A DNA stretch of 52,878 bases, taken from the NCBI GenBank assembly GCA_018000295.1, contig JAGNKE010000019.1:1-52878 (forward strand), in the 5' to 3' direction. Shown piece after piece: positions 7,324-15,774 of the stretch. The position numbers were made by a program, and so were the translations under genes. A model generated the notes under the pieces. It worked only from the letters and a program-made list of their open reading frames with translations. It was not told where the DNA came from and did not search any database. Source of the DNA: Alphaproteobacteria bacterium (GTDB lineage Bacteria; Pseudomonadota; Alphaproteobacteria; Micavibrionales; Micavibrionaceae). Every line of letters starts with the position of its first letter. Within the stretch, counting starts at the first letter, position 1.

Positions 7324-9114
7324 CTAAAATTCGCTTTCATTCATGTCCATCAGCGTTGCCGCCCCGGCCATCACCATGCGGAACCGCGCCTCGGATTCGG
7401 GGAGCATCCGTTCCATAAAGAAGCGGGCAGTTTTGAGTTTGGCTTCCAGAAACGCTTTATCCGCGCTGCCCTGCTCCAGCTTTTCCTGAGCCGTTTTCAC
7501 AATCAGGCACCACATATAGGCCAGTGCCACCAGCGCGAACTGGCGGAGATAATCGGTCGATGCGGCCCCGGCTTCCTCGGGGTTCTTCAGCCCCTTCTGA
7601 GCGATGGTGGCGGTGCTTTGCTGCAATTTGGCGAAAGCTTTGGCGAGGGCGAAGATAAACTCCTGAAGCTTGGGATTCGTCTGCTCGGCGTTGATGAACT
7701 CCTGCACGGGGTGGAAGAATCGGCGCAAGAGGCGGCCGTAGCCCAGCGGCATTTTCCTGCCGACGAGATCGAGAGCCTGAATGCCGTTGGTGCCCTCATA
7801 GATTTGCGCGATGCGGGCATCGCGGACATACTGTTCCATGCCCCATTCCCAGATATAGCCATGGCCACCATAGACCTGCTGTGCGAGGATCGCCACTTCG
7901 GTTCCCATGTCTGTCTGATAGGCCTTGACGATGGGCGTGAGCAGCGCCACCAGGTCATCCGCTTTTTGCCGCTCGGCTTCGTTTTCGTGGCGGTGGGAGA
8001 TATCGAGATTCATGCCAACCCAGTAGGACAGTGCGCGGGAGCCTTCCACGAACGCCTTTCCGGTCAGCAGCATCCGGCGCACGTCGGGGTGGACGATGAT
8101 CGGGTCTGCGGGCTTTTCGGGATTCTTGGCGCCCTTGAGGCTCCGCATCTGCAGGCGGTCCTTCGCGTAAATGACTGCGTTCTGATAAGCGACTTCTGCG
8201 ATGCCCAGCCCCTGCATGGCCACGCCGAGGCGTGCGGCATTCATCATGGTGAACATGGCCTTGAGGCCTTTATGGGGTTCGCCGACCAGCCAGCCTTTCG
8301 CGTTATCGAAGTTCATCACGCAGGTGCTGGAGGCTTTGATGCCCATCTTGTGTTCGATGGAGCCGCAGGTGACACCGTTGCGCGGGCCAACGCTGCCGTC
8401 ATCCTTGGGCAGGAATTTGGGGACGACAAAGAGAGAGATTCCCTTCACGCCTTCGGGGGCATCGGGGAGTTTTGCCAGCACGAGGTGGACGATGTTTTCG
8501 GCGAGGTCGTGTTCTCCGGCGGAAATAAATATTTTCGTGCCGTCGATTGTGCAGGAGCCGTCGGCTTGCGGCTGCGCCTTGGTTTTAATCAGACCGAGGT
8601 CGGTGCCGCAATGCGGCTCGGTCAGGCACATGGTGCCGGACCATTCGCCGGAAATCAGCTTGGGCAGGTAGAGCACCTTCTGCTCGTCCGTGCCGAAATG
8701 ATGCAGCGCCTCGTAAGCGCCCTGCGAGAGGCCGGGATACATTCCGAATGACATATTGGCGGCGCAGATCATTTCCTGCATGACGGTATTGAGCAGCATC
8801 GGCATCCCCATGCCGCCATATTCGGGATCGGCGCTCAGGCCGCACCAGCCACCTTGGGTAAATGTCTCATAGGCTTCCTTAAAGCCCTTGGGCGTGCGGA
8901 CCACGCCGTTTTCGAGGATACAGCCTTCGGCATCGCCGCTCTGATTTAACGGGAAGAGAACTTCCTCGCAGATTTTGGCGCCCTCTCCAATGATCTGGTC
9001 CATCAGATCCTGCGAAAAATCCTGATATCCCTGCAGGCTGGAAAGACTCTCGGCCTTGAGAACATCGTGAAGGATAAAGCGGATATCATCTATCGGGGGG
9101 CGGTATGAGGGCAT
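7324..9114 (-). CDS. Acyl-CoA dehydrogenase (long form with C-terminal extension)
   Basis: This 596-residue flavoenzyme catalyses the first step of fatty-acyl-CoA oxidation, forming a trans-2-enoyl-CoA. The N-terminal cap YRPPIDDIRFILHDV is typical of the AcylCoA_DH_N extension. It is followed by the dehydrogenase core with MCLTEPHCGTDLGLIKT, the FAD-binding part TKIFISAGEHDLAENIVHLV, and the signature YEGTNGIQALDLVGRKM. A C-terminal acetyl-CoA-dehydrogenase-like helical domain completes it. This long subfamily also contains DmdC (methylmercaptopropionyl-CoA dehydrogenase), so the exact acyl substrate is open. It is on the same strand as the other beta-oxidation genes at 12.3-17.7 kb but is separated from them by unrelated genes. 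Confidence 0.9.
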   Translation of the reverse strand: MPSYRPPIDDIRFILHDVLKAESLSSLQGYQDFSQDLMDQIIGEGAKICEEVLFPLNQSGDAEGCILENGVVRTPKGFKEAYETFTQGGWCGLSADPEYGGMGMPMLLNTVMQEMICAANMSFGMYPGLSQGAYEALHHFGTDEQKVLYLPKLISGEWSGTMCLTEPHCGTDLGLIKTKAQPQADGSCTIDGTKIFISAGEHDLAENIVHLVLAKLPDAPEGVKGISLFVVPKFLPKDDGSVGPRNGVTCGSIEHKMGIKASSTCVMNFDNAKGWLVGEPHKGLKAMFTMMNAARLGVAMQGLGIAEVAYQNAVIYAKDRLQMRSLKGAKNPEKPADPIIVHPDVRRMLLTGKAFVEGSRALSYWVGMNLDISHRHENEAERQKADDLVALLTPIVKAYQTDMGTEVAILAQQVYGGHGYIWEWGMEQYVRDARIAQIYEGTNGIQALDLVGRKMPLGYGRLLRRFFHPVQEFINAEQTNPKLQEFIFALAKAFAKLQQSTATIAQKGLKNPEEAGAASTDYLRQFALVALAYMWCLIVKTAQEKLEQGSADKAFLEAKLKTARFFMERMLPESEARFRMVMAGAATLMDMNESEF

Positions 9115-9198
9115 GGGCTTGATACCTGTCTCTTGTTTCTTTCCATTATATCCAAAAAGCCTATCGATGCTCCCTTAAAACCAATCTTCAGGAAGTTT

Positions 9199-9227
9199 TT
9201 GTCATTTTTTTGCGTTTGACGTATAAT
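9199..9227 (+). promoter_or_regulatory. Sigma-70-type promoter and strong ribosome site
   Basis: TTGTCA (9199-9204) is separated by exactly 17 bp from a perfect TATAAT (9222-9227). The ribosome site AGGGAGG (9249-9255) lies a few bases before the GTG start at 9260. It drives the short plus-strand group of unknown genes. Confidence 0.7.
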
Positions 9228-9259
9228 TTTTGAAAAATAAATAAGTACAGGGAGGTCTT

Positions 9260-9658
9260 GTGGCCGATAAGGTTATTCCTATCGACAAATTCAGGAAAGA
9301 AGCTGGTCTTCCTGGAGGGGAGTCTGTGCAACCCCCTGTGCGTGTTCGAGACTATTATCCGCTAGAAAAAGCCAGACAAATGGCCGAGGATCATTACGGC
9401 GACGTGGATTGGGAACAAGGCAAGCTGACCATGACTTTTTCCCGCGAGATCACGGGCGATGCCAACCTCAAACTTTTTATTTCCGAAATATTTGGCCTCG
9501 GGCTTTTTAAAGGTGAACATCCACCCTGCCTTTCCTTCGACTGTTTCGAGCAGCTCTCACCGGAACATCCAACGGGGCTGGCGAACAACGCCTCGATGCG
9601 GTCGGGGCAGAACCCCGATCATGTGATTATTGAAATTCAGGCGATCGATCTGGCGTGA
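9260..9658 (+). CDS. Conserved-looking hypothetical protein (GTG start)
   Basis: I do not recognise this 132-residue soluble protein. It starts VADKVIPIDKFRKEAG and contains YYPLEKARQMAEDHYGDVDWEQGKLTM in its middle, with a mix of helix and strand and no cysteine-rich or membrane part. The GTG at 9260 is chosen because AGGGAGG sits at the right distance and a good promoter lies upstream. It ends 7 bp before the next gene, so the two are probably cotranscribed, forming a plus-strand pocket between minus-strand genes. Confidence 0.65.
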   Translation: MADKVIPIDKFRKEAGLPGGESVQPPVRVRDYYPLEKARQMAEDHYGDVDWEQGKLTMTFSREITGDANLKLFISEIFGLGLFKGEHPPCLSFDCFEQLSPEHPTGLANNASMRSGQNPDHVIIEIQAIDLA

Positions 9659-9665
9659 CCTGTCC

Positions 9666-10121
9666 ATGACCTCTTCGTACGAAACGCAAATCAAGGGGCT
9701 GTGCAGCGTGTTTCTGCAAATGTCGCAGCACGCGCCCACGAGCATTCAGGCCGGCGGTTTCACGGTTCTGGATGCACAGGCGCAGGGCACCGACAAGCAG
9801 ATGCAGGGGCGGCGTAGCCTTCAAACCGTACCCTCCGGTATTTCCTATCCTGTCAGTTTCCGTTTTCCTGCGTCGGGCGATGAGGCGGACCGACAGGCGC
9901 TGTTTGCCGATATCCATGAAGGGTTGGGGCGGCTGGGTTACGAAACCCATAACACGCCTTTGCCGACCGACCGCGCCGGGGTTCTGGAGTTCGCGCAGGG
10001 CGTTTATCTTCAGGAGAGTGAGGGCTCTTACCGCCTCGAAGTTACAATGGCCCCGCCCTATGACTATACGCAGAACTGGCAGATGATGGGCGAATCCGCT
10101 CCGATCACGCAACCGACCTAA
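9666..10121 (+). CDS. Hypothetical protein
   Basis: This 151-residue protein is read from ATG 9666 (MTSSYETQIKGLCSVF); the frame is open 36 bp further up, but that would overlap the upstream gene. No family is recognised. The middle segment PVSFRFPASGDEADRQALF and the later SYRLEVTMAPPYD look weakly like PLSLHFRGMSAAEIASGL and SYRVRPAVFVRQSG in the gene at 10190, so the two may be distant paralogues. It is cotranscribed with the preceding gene. Confidence 0.65.
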   Translation: MTSSYETQIKGLCSVFLQMSQHAPTSIQAGGFTVLDAQAQGTDKQMQGRRSLQTVPSGISYPVSFRFPASGDEADRQALFADIHEGLGRLGYETHNTPLPTDRAGVLEFAQGVYLQESEGSYRLEVTMAPPYDYTQNWQMMGESAPITQPT

Positions 10122-10189
10122 GGTTTGGCGTCCTGTTGTTTTGGCCTCCTCTTTCTGTTATATTATGTTAATAATTTGGGGTGACGTGA

Positions 10190-10567
10190 ATGATTGACGA
10201 AGAACAAGCCGCAGACCTGTTAATCGAATTCGGGCGTAGCCATGGCGCGTTCAGTATGGTGCGCGGGGACCGTCCGGTAATCGACGATTATGATGAGTCC
10301 GTGGAATTTGTCCTGAGCGACGATACCGGGATGGATACTTACGATCATAATTCCCATTTCAGACATTTCCCCCTGTCCCTTCATTTCAGGGGTATGAGTG
10401 CGGCGGAAATCGCCTCGGGCCTGAAAGCCCATCTGGATACTGGCGGCCTGTCCACCCATGATGCTCCGGAAATCATGCCCAACGGCTCTTACCGTGTGAG
10501 GCCCGCCGTTTTTGTGAGACAATCCGGCGCGGACGTGGAAGTCACCGCGCATAATTTCAACGGCTAA
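10190..10567 (+). CDS. Hypothetical protein
   Basis: This 125-residue acidic, soluble protein (MIDEEQAADLLIEFGRSHG) has no recognised family. A purine-rich GGGGTGA lies before the ATG. The 68-bp gap from the previous gene, with an AT-rich TATATTATG segment, could hold a second promoter. Its 3' end overlaps the convergent ceramidase-like gene by 11 bp. A possible weak likeness to the gene at 9666 is noted there. Confidence 0.6.
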   Translation: MIDEEQAADLLIEFGRSHGAFSMVRGDRPVIDDYDESVEFVLSDDTGMDTYDHNSHFRHFPLSLHFRGMSAAEIASGLKAHLDTGGLSTHDAPEIMPNGSYRVRPAVFVRQSGADVEVTAHNFNG

Positions 10568-11210
10568 AGCTTTTTCTCTGCTGGTTGAGGATGTAGGCTC
10601 GCGTGGTCAGATACAGGACCAGCCCGTTCAGCAGGTGCCAGAGGAAATGTGTGCCGAGCGGGAAGCTGCCGCAAACGTCCATATCCATCGTGCGAAAGAT
10701 CAGGGAGAGGATGAAGGACAGCGCAGCATACTGAAGACCCTTCGGTTCCACTTTGCCGTGCCGCGCCTGCCAGAGGGCGAAACCGGAGAGAAACACGAGC
10801 GCAGGAATATACCCTGCGGAGCCATTGAGAACGTCCGCTGGAATCTGATCCATCACCGCGCTTGAGCCTAGAAATACAACTAACAGCACCGTGGTTACGA
10901 ATGCGTTCAGCCGCATCACGTTCAGTGCATAAAAAACGACAAAGAAAATCTGATACAGCACGATGGGCAGGACGTCGCTGCGCTGCGCCGTGGGCGTGGC
11001 GAGGGTGTGAAAGAGCGTGCTGCCTAGGCCGATGGCGCAAAGGAGAATAATCATAATCCGGGTCTGGCTGTTCAGGGCGTGTTCCCTTTTGGCCAGTTTG
11101 TAAGAAAAAAAAGCGGCGATAAAAAAGGCTATGTTCGTGACCGCGTTCACCGGCTCGGCCCACAGGCCCGGTTCGAGGCGTTCGCAGTAGATGTCGATAT
11201 AATCGTTCAT
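10557..11210 (-). CDS. Ceramidase-like integral membrane protein
   Basis: This 217-residue protein has about seven hydrophobic segments. It matches the alkaline ceramidase/CREST family: an N-terminal YCERLEPGLWAEPVNAVTN, the core GLGSTLFHTLAT with the Ser/His pair, an Asp in SDVLPI, and the C-terminal GTHFLWHLLNG with the His pair. These residues form a metal site in the family. Bacterial members probably hydrolyse an amide-linked lipid, but the substrate is unknown here; sphingolipids occur in some alphaproteobacteria. The gene is convergent with the unknown gene at 10190. Confidence 0.8.
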   Translation of the reverse strand: MNDYIDIYCERLEPGLWAEPVNAVTNIAFFIAAFFSYKLAKREHALNSQTRIMIILLCAIGLGSTLFHTLATPTAQRSDVLPIVLYQIFFVVFYALNVMRLNAFVTTVLLVVFLGSSAVMDQIPADVLNGSAGYIPALVFLSGFALWQARHGKVEPKGLQYAALSFILSLIFRTMDMDVCGSFPLGTHFLWHLLNGLVLYLTTRAYILNQQRKSFSR

Positions 11211-11298
11211 CGTTTAGCCAAGGCCTTAGAGTCGGCTGATATAAAAAGGAAGATCATCCTCGGTTCGCCTTGATTATCGTTTGAAAAGAACGCAGAGG

Positions 11299-11880
11299 CT
11301 AGAGCGTTATATCACGGACCTGCGGCAAAAATCCCGCCGAAAAATCGTCGGATTGCGCGACGGCTTCGGTGGTGCGGATTTCGGCGGTGCGGCGGCCCTG
11401 CGCGTCATAGCGCATATCAAAAACCATATCACAATATTTTTCCGGCTCGTCCGCGTGTTCATAGATCGACACCCCCGCCCACTCGCGGATGGGCAAGTGC
11501 ATCTCAGGCATATGTGTCAGGGCCGCTCCGGCATGAACATCCTCGATCCGGTATTCCTTCCGTTCGGTGGCCAGCAGCCATTGTTTCCAGACCTGCACCA
11601 TGCGGGTTTGATCAGCGCTGGGCTGCAGTTTTTCCGACGGCTTGACGTCTGCAGGCAGAAAGGCGGCCATGGCGGCGTTAAAGAAATCGCTCTTACCGAT
11701 TCCGGAGCGGCCGCGAACTCCGATCTGGCCGGGATGGTGGAGGGTTTCGCCATTAAATTCGACCGCGTATCCCTGCTGTTCCACGGCCCTGAGCGCGTAG
11801 GTGAAGGCGTTGGCGAGGGTGTAAAACTGCTCGTCGGAGGAGATATCGAAGCGGTAGGTTTGGGTCAGGTTTTTACTCAT
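11299..11880 (-). CDS. P-loop protein, possibly a divergent TsaE-like ATPase
   Basis: This 193-residue protein has one clear nucleotide-binding loop, GVRGRSGIGKS (about residue 55). The order helix - 'GQIGVRGRSGIGKSDFFNAA' - later IREWAGVSIYEH resembles TsaE of the tRNA t6A pathway, where a similar loop is followed by an 'IEWPE' segment. The spacing is longer and the usual HxDxYR block is not obvious, so this is a weak suggestion. It could instead be an unrelated small NTPase. It stands between the ceramidase-like gene and a small ORF, all on the minus strand. Confidence 0.6.
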   Translation of the reverse strand: MSKNLTQTYRFDISSDEQFYTLANAFTYALRAVEQQGYAVEFNGETLHHPGQIGVRGRSGIGKSDFFNAAMAAFLPADVKPSEKLQPSADQTRMVQVWKQWLLATERKEYRIEDVHAGAALTHMPEMHLPIREWAGVSIYEHADEPEKYCDMVFDMRYDAQGRRTAEIRTTEAVAQSDDFSAGFLPQVRDITL

Positions 11881-12007
11881 GGCGAAGATTTAGCCGAAAT
11901 TTTTGCGTTTCCGCAAGTTTTCCCTATTTCCGCAGGGGTTTCCGCTAAAATCTCAGCAACGTGAATACGGAAGGGCTACTTGTGGTATGAAAACTGGAAG
12001 TTCATGT

Positions 12008-12310
12008 TTAGAAGTATGACTCGCCATTAGGCCAAAGCACCTTTGTTTGACTGTCTTTTTGTTTGAGATAAGTTTCCACAAATGTAAGAGCGTTTTTCAT
12101 CGAGTCGATTGGATCAATCCCAACTATATCTTTTACACGGCCAATATCTGCGCTAATAGCTACAGGACAACAAGCTTGAATACCCGGCTTCGTCCACTTG
12201 GGGTATCCAATCTGAACCACAATATCCACTGAATAATCAGGAGTGCGCTGAAGTACGAGGTGCCTCTCTAAAAATACCTGAAAGTCGTCTTGTTCTGTGC
12301 TCATAGTCAT
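12008..12310 (-). CDS. Small hypothetical protein
   Basis: I do not recognise this 100-residue protein. It reads like a compact alpha/beta domain: an N-terminal strand set (FLERHLVLQRTPDYSVDIVV), a Cys pair (ACC) in the middle, and a C-terminal helix DSMKNALTFVETYLKQ followed by WPNGESYF. That arrangement resembles small proteins of the DUF6968 type, but I am not sure. The base composition is more AT-rich than its neighbours. It lies 28 bp downstream of the stop of the hydroxyacyl-CoA dehydrogenase gene's coding order, so it may be transcribed with it. Confidence 0.55.
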   Translation of the reverse strand: MTMSTEQDDFQVFLERHLVLQRTPDYSVDIVVQIGYPKWTKPGIQACCPVAISADIGRVKDIVGIDPIDSMKNALTFVETYLKQKDSQTKVLWPNGESYF

Positions 12311-12338
12311 TCGCGGATCAGCACTTCGCTGTTTTTCC

Positions 12339-14756
12339 CTAATTCCTCAACGGCTTGCCCTTATCCAGCATATGTTCGATGCGGGCGAGAGTCCCTTCGT
12401 TGCGGACGAGCTTCATGAATTCGCGGAGTTCGAACTTCAGGAGGTCATCTTCGGTCAGTTTTTCCGTGAGGTCCGCGCCACCTCCGGTCAGAACCTGCGC
12501 GAGGTGGGCGGAAACGACGCCGTCATAGGGGGTGGCCTTACCGGATTTCTGCAGGTCCGTGACGGCCATGTCGAGGGCCAGTTTTCCGCCCGTTCCCGAC
12601 AGTTTTATGTCAGTGATTTTCTCCGGCGCCTTGTAGTTTGCGGCGAGTTTCAAGGCGCGTTGCCGTGCATCATAGAGCAGGCGGTCACGGTTCATGCTGA
12701 TGCCGTCGGTTTCGCGGAAGTAGCCGATCTCCACCGCTTCGTGCGCGGATTTGGCGACCTTGGCCGTGCCAATGGTCTCGAAGGCCTGACGCGCCGCGCC
12801 CATCGGCGTGGTGTCGGGGGAGAACCATACATTTTTCTTGCCGATCTTGCCCATGTCTTCGGCGAATTTTTTGCGTTCGCGCTCCTGCAACCTGAGGATC
12901 ATCTCCTTGCAGCCGCCCCAGCCGGGGATGAGGCCAACGCCGACCTCAACGAGGCCGCAATAGGTTTCCGCGTGGGCCTGCACGGCGTCACTGGCCAGCA
13001 GGATTTCGCAGCCGCCGCCCAGCGCCATGCCGCTCGGCGCGCTCACCACCGGGAAGGGCGCGTATTTCAGGTTCATGAAGACTTTCTGCCCCTGTGCGAC
13101 GAAGCTTTCGACCTGCGGCCACATCGCGATGTTGATCATGAAGATCGCCACGCCGAGATTGGCCCCGGCGGAGAAATGCGAGCCTTCGTTATAGATGACC
13201 AGCGCTTTGTATTTTCCTGCGGATTTTTCAATCGTGGTGCGGGTTTGTTCGAGGAGCGCGAAAATCTCCTCATCGAAGGTGTTCATTTTCGTCTGGTGTT
13301 CGAAGCACAGCACGCCCTCGCCGACATCCCAGACTTTCGCCGAAGCGTTTTTCAGCACGGGTTCGCCTGAGAGTTTGATATCGCTCAGGAGCAGCACGCC
13401 TTCGGGCCGTTTCACATCATGGTATTTGCCGTCGTTGCCGAAATACTGGCGCTTGCCGCCCTCGATGCGGTAGAAGGTTCCCTCGCCCACTTTCTTGAGA
13501 ATGTCGGGCACCTCCATGCCCTCGATCTTGAGTTTGGCCGCGAACCATTTGGGGCCGAGGGCATCGATCATCTCGAACGGGCCGTTTTTCCAGTTGTAGC
13601 CGAGCTTCATCGCCTCATCGATATCGAACACGGTGTCGGCGATTTCCCCGACCAGAAGGGCGGCATAGTGCAGCGTTTTCTTGAGGACTTCCCACGCGTA
13701 TTTCCCGGCAGAAGACTCATCCTCCACCACGGCGCGGAGGCCTTTTTTGCCGCCGCCCTCGCCGCCTTCGGGTTTTTCCTTCGCGGCGGCCTTATATTGC
13801 GATTCATTAAAGGTGTCGGGGTTAAGGGTCATCGCCTGTTTGGCCTTGTCTTTCGAGGCGGGGTCAAGGCGGTAGAAGCCGCCCTTACCCTTGCGGCCCG
13901 TATAGCCCGCGGCGATCATCTGATGCACGAAGGGGTAATCGATATGCAATTCGCGGTAAGGGTCGGCGGGCGGCAGGTTGGCGAGCAGCGAGTCCGCGAG
14001 CTTGGGCATCAGGTCGATGCCGACAAGGTCGATCAGGCCGAAGACTCCGGTCTTGGGGATGCCTACGGGTTTGCTCATCACCGCGTCGGCGGTTTCGATG
14101 GAGACTTTCTGTTTTATGGCTTCGTTGATTCCGGCCGTCAGCCAGAAGACACCGAGGCGGTTGGCGATAAAGCCCGGCGTATCGTGACAGACGACCACGC
14201 CCTTCCCGAGTTCGATATCACAGAAGGCGCGGACGGTTTCCACGGCGTCCTTGCGCGTATCCTTACTGGTGATCAGCTCCAGTAGGCGCATATAGCGCGG
14301 CGGGTTGAAAAAGTGGGTAATCATGAAATCCTTTTTGAAATTCTCGCTCTGCCCCTCCGCCAGCTTGTGCAGCGGGATGGTGGAGGTGTTGGAGGAGACG
14401 ATGGAGCCTTTCTTGCGGTGCTGTTCGAGCTTGGCGTAGGTCTTGTGCTTGATGTCGATATTTTCGACCACGACCTCGATGATCCAGTCCACGTCGGCCA
14501 GCAGGTTCAGATCATCCTCCAGATTGCCGCAGGTGATGCGCTTGGCGTTGGACGGCAGCATGAAGGGCGCGGGGTCGGTTTTCAGCATTTTCTCAACCGC
14601 GCCCTGCGCGAAAGCGTTTCTATTGCCGTTAAATTTGGTCAAGTCCGGCGGGACGATATCCAGCAGCACAACGGGATAGCCCGCGTTGGCGACCTGCGCG
14701 GCGATGCCGCTGCCCATGACTCCGGCGCCGATGACGGCGATTTTGGATATTTTCAT
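12339..14756 (-). CDS. 3-hydroxyacyl-CoA dehydrogenase / enoyl-CoA hydratase fusion
   Basis: This 805-residue beta-oxidation protein catalyses hydration of enoyl-CoA and oxidation of 3-hydroxyacyl-CoA. The NAD-binding domain comes first (IAVIGAGVMGSGIAAQVANAG), followed by the dehydrogenase C-terminal part (FIANRLGVFW, then GRKGKGGFYRL) and a second copy of that part. A crotonase domain at about 490-700 contains SAGANLG, GGGCEILLASD and GLVEVGVGLIPGWGG with the hydratase glutamates. The dehydrogenase-first order is that of FadN-like proteins rather than E. coli FadB. It is 7 bp downstream of the Abi-alpha-like gene and shares the strand with the thiolase at 16573-17715, its partner for the last step. 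Confidence 0.92.
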   Translation of the reverse strand: MKISKIAVIGAGVMGSGIAAQVANAGYPVVLLDIVPPDLTKFNGNRNAFAQGAVEKMLKTDPAPFMLPSNAKRITCGNLEDDLNLLADVDWIIEVVVENIDIKHKTYAKLEQHRKKGSIVSSNTSTIPLHKLAEGQSENFKKDFMITHFFNPPRYMRLLELITSKDTRKDAVETVRAFCDIELGKGVVVCHDTPGFIANRLGVFWLTAGINEAIKQKVSIETADAVMSKPVGIPKTGVFGLIDLVGIDLMPKLADSLLANLPPADPYRELHIDYPFVHQMIAAGYTGRKGKGGFYRLDPASKDKAKQAMTLNPDTFNESQYKAAAKEKPEGGEGGGKKGLRAVVEDESSAGKYAWEVLKKTLHYAALLVGEIADTVFDIDEAMKLGYNWKNGPFEMIDALGPKWFAAKLKIEGMEVPDILKKVGEGTFYRIEGGKRQYFGNDGKYHDVKRPEGVLLLSDIKLSGEPVLKNASAKVWDVGEGVLCFEHQTKMNTFDEEIFALLEQTRTTIEKSAGKYKALVIYNEGSHFSAGANLGVAIFMINIAMWPQVESFVAQGQKVFMNLKYAPFPVVSAPSGMALGGGCEILLASDAVQAHAETYCGLVEVGVGLIPGWGGCKEMILRLQERERKKFAEDMGKIGKKNVWFSPDTTPMGAARQAFETIGTAKVAKSAHEAVEIGYFRETDGISMNRDRLLYDARQRALKLAANYKAPEKITDIKLSGTGGKLALDMAVTDLQKSGKATPYDGVVSAHLAQVLTGGGADLTEKLTEDDLLKFELREFMKLVRNEGTLARIEHMLDKGKPLRN

Positions 14757-14763
14757 TTATGCC

Positions 14764-15501
14764 TCATTCCTTGTGCAAGCATGCTTCAATAAAATTTTGC
14801 CCTAAAAAATTACCCTTCGCATAAAAAACATAGCCTTGTCCGTCTGGATTATTAATAGGCCCGCTGTATGAGATAACTTCAATAAGATGCAAAGATTCTA
14901 ATTTCTGGAAAGATTTGATAAAATTTTCTTCTTCCTGCGTTAATTCAGAGCCATCTAGCAAAGTAAGTAGAAGGTAGTTATGTGGCGATTCTTTTAATAG
15001 TTTTATATCTAATGTTTCAGAGCCCCAAAAGCTTTCGCGGCTGTATTTTAGATATAACAATTTGAGCTTCTCATCATAATGACTACTAATTTTTTGATAT
15101 ATTTTTTGTAATAGCTTGGCATCTTCGGCACTAATTTCTTTGAGAATGTTTATATAAGAAGACTTCCCGCTACACTCACTTTCCGAAGCGAGCAAGTTCG
15201 CCCACATTTGTTGTAAATCAGGATCATCTTCGTGGGATGCTTCTTCTATAAATCTCGATAGAAATTTTTTTTCAATAGTCTTTGGATTAACCTCATACTT
15301 ATCAAGTTTTTCCTTTGCCAACTCTGTAATTTTAATGAGATTTATTAGCCGCCAATAGGTTAATTGGTCAGATAGCATCGAGGGTAAAACACCAAAAACA
15401 CTTAGGGTTTTTTTAACGCCAGTAATTATCTCTTCTTGGGTTTTGTCTGATATCTGCTGCTCAATATTGATTTTCTCTATTTTTATTAGGGAAGGATTCA
15501 T
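14764..15501 (-). CDS. Abi-alpha (DUF4393)-like protein, possible phage-defence gene
   Basis: This 245-residue, Lys/Glu-rich soluble protein carries the segment FIEEASHEDDPDLQQMWANLLASE (about 85-108). That segment matches the hallmark of the Abi-alpha/DUF4393 family, named from phage abortive-infection loci. The gene is sharply AT-rich while both neighbours are GC-rich. It is joined to them tightly: a 4-nt ATGA overlap with the small membrane gene upstream and a 7-bp gap to the beta-oxidation gene downstream. It therefore looks like a recently acquired gene placed inside a resident operon. A defence role is inference from the family name. Confidence 0.65.
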   Translation of the reverse strand: MNPSLIKIEKINIEQQISDKTQEEIITGVKKTLSVFGVLPSMLSDQLTYWRLINLIKITELAKEKLDKYEVNPKTIEKKFLSRFIEEASHEDDPDLQQMWANLLASESECSGKSSYINILKEISAEDAKLLQKIYQKISSHYDEKLKLLYLKYSRESFWGSETLDIKLLKESPHNYLLLTLLDGSELTQEEENFIKSFQKLESLHLIEVISYSGPINNPDGQGYVFYAKGNFLGQNFIEACLHKE

Positions 15502-15758
15502 GTGGAATTTCCTTTCTTATAAACCCTCTCCAACCACACCCGCTTGCACACCGGAAGCGTCAGGGTCGAAATCAGGTAGGCTCCCGGCGGGACGAGGGCG
15601 TGAAGAGCCGCGCCCTGCACGTCTAAAAAACTCAAATAGACGCAGACCACAATATAGGTTCCGCCCGCGATGATGAGGCGGCGGGTCCAGGAGGTTTCCC
15701 ACGCCTTGTCGGCCTCGACCCTGGCGTTGCGTTCGCGTATCGTGTCCAGTTCGCTCAC
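15498..15758 (-). CDS. Small inner-membrane protein
   Basis: This 86-residue protein starts MSELDTIRERNARVEADKAW, a charged cytoplasmic helix. Two hydrophobic segments follow (about 28-46 and 50-70) and then a basic tail. Small proteins of this type with an N-terminal 'ERNARVEADKAWETS' recur in alphaproteobacteria, function unknown. Its stop overlaps the start of the Abi-alpha-like gene by 4 nt (ATGA), and its start is 17 bp from the stop of the gene upstream. Confidence 0.7.
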   Translation of the reverse strand: MSELDTIRERNARVEADKAWETSWTRRLIIAGGTYIVVCVYLSFLDVQGAALHALVPPGAYLISTLTLPVCKRVWLERVYKKGNST

Positions 15759-15774
15759 GCCCCGCTCCGCTTTC

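Noticed and set aside
7165..8751. A 528-codon plus-strand frame over the acyl-CoA dehydrogenase
   Set aside because: The minus-strand dehydrogenase is certain and fills the same region; the plus frame has no family features.
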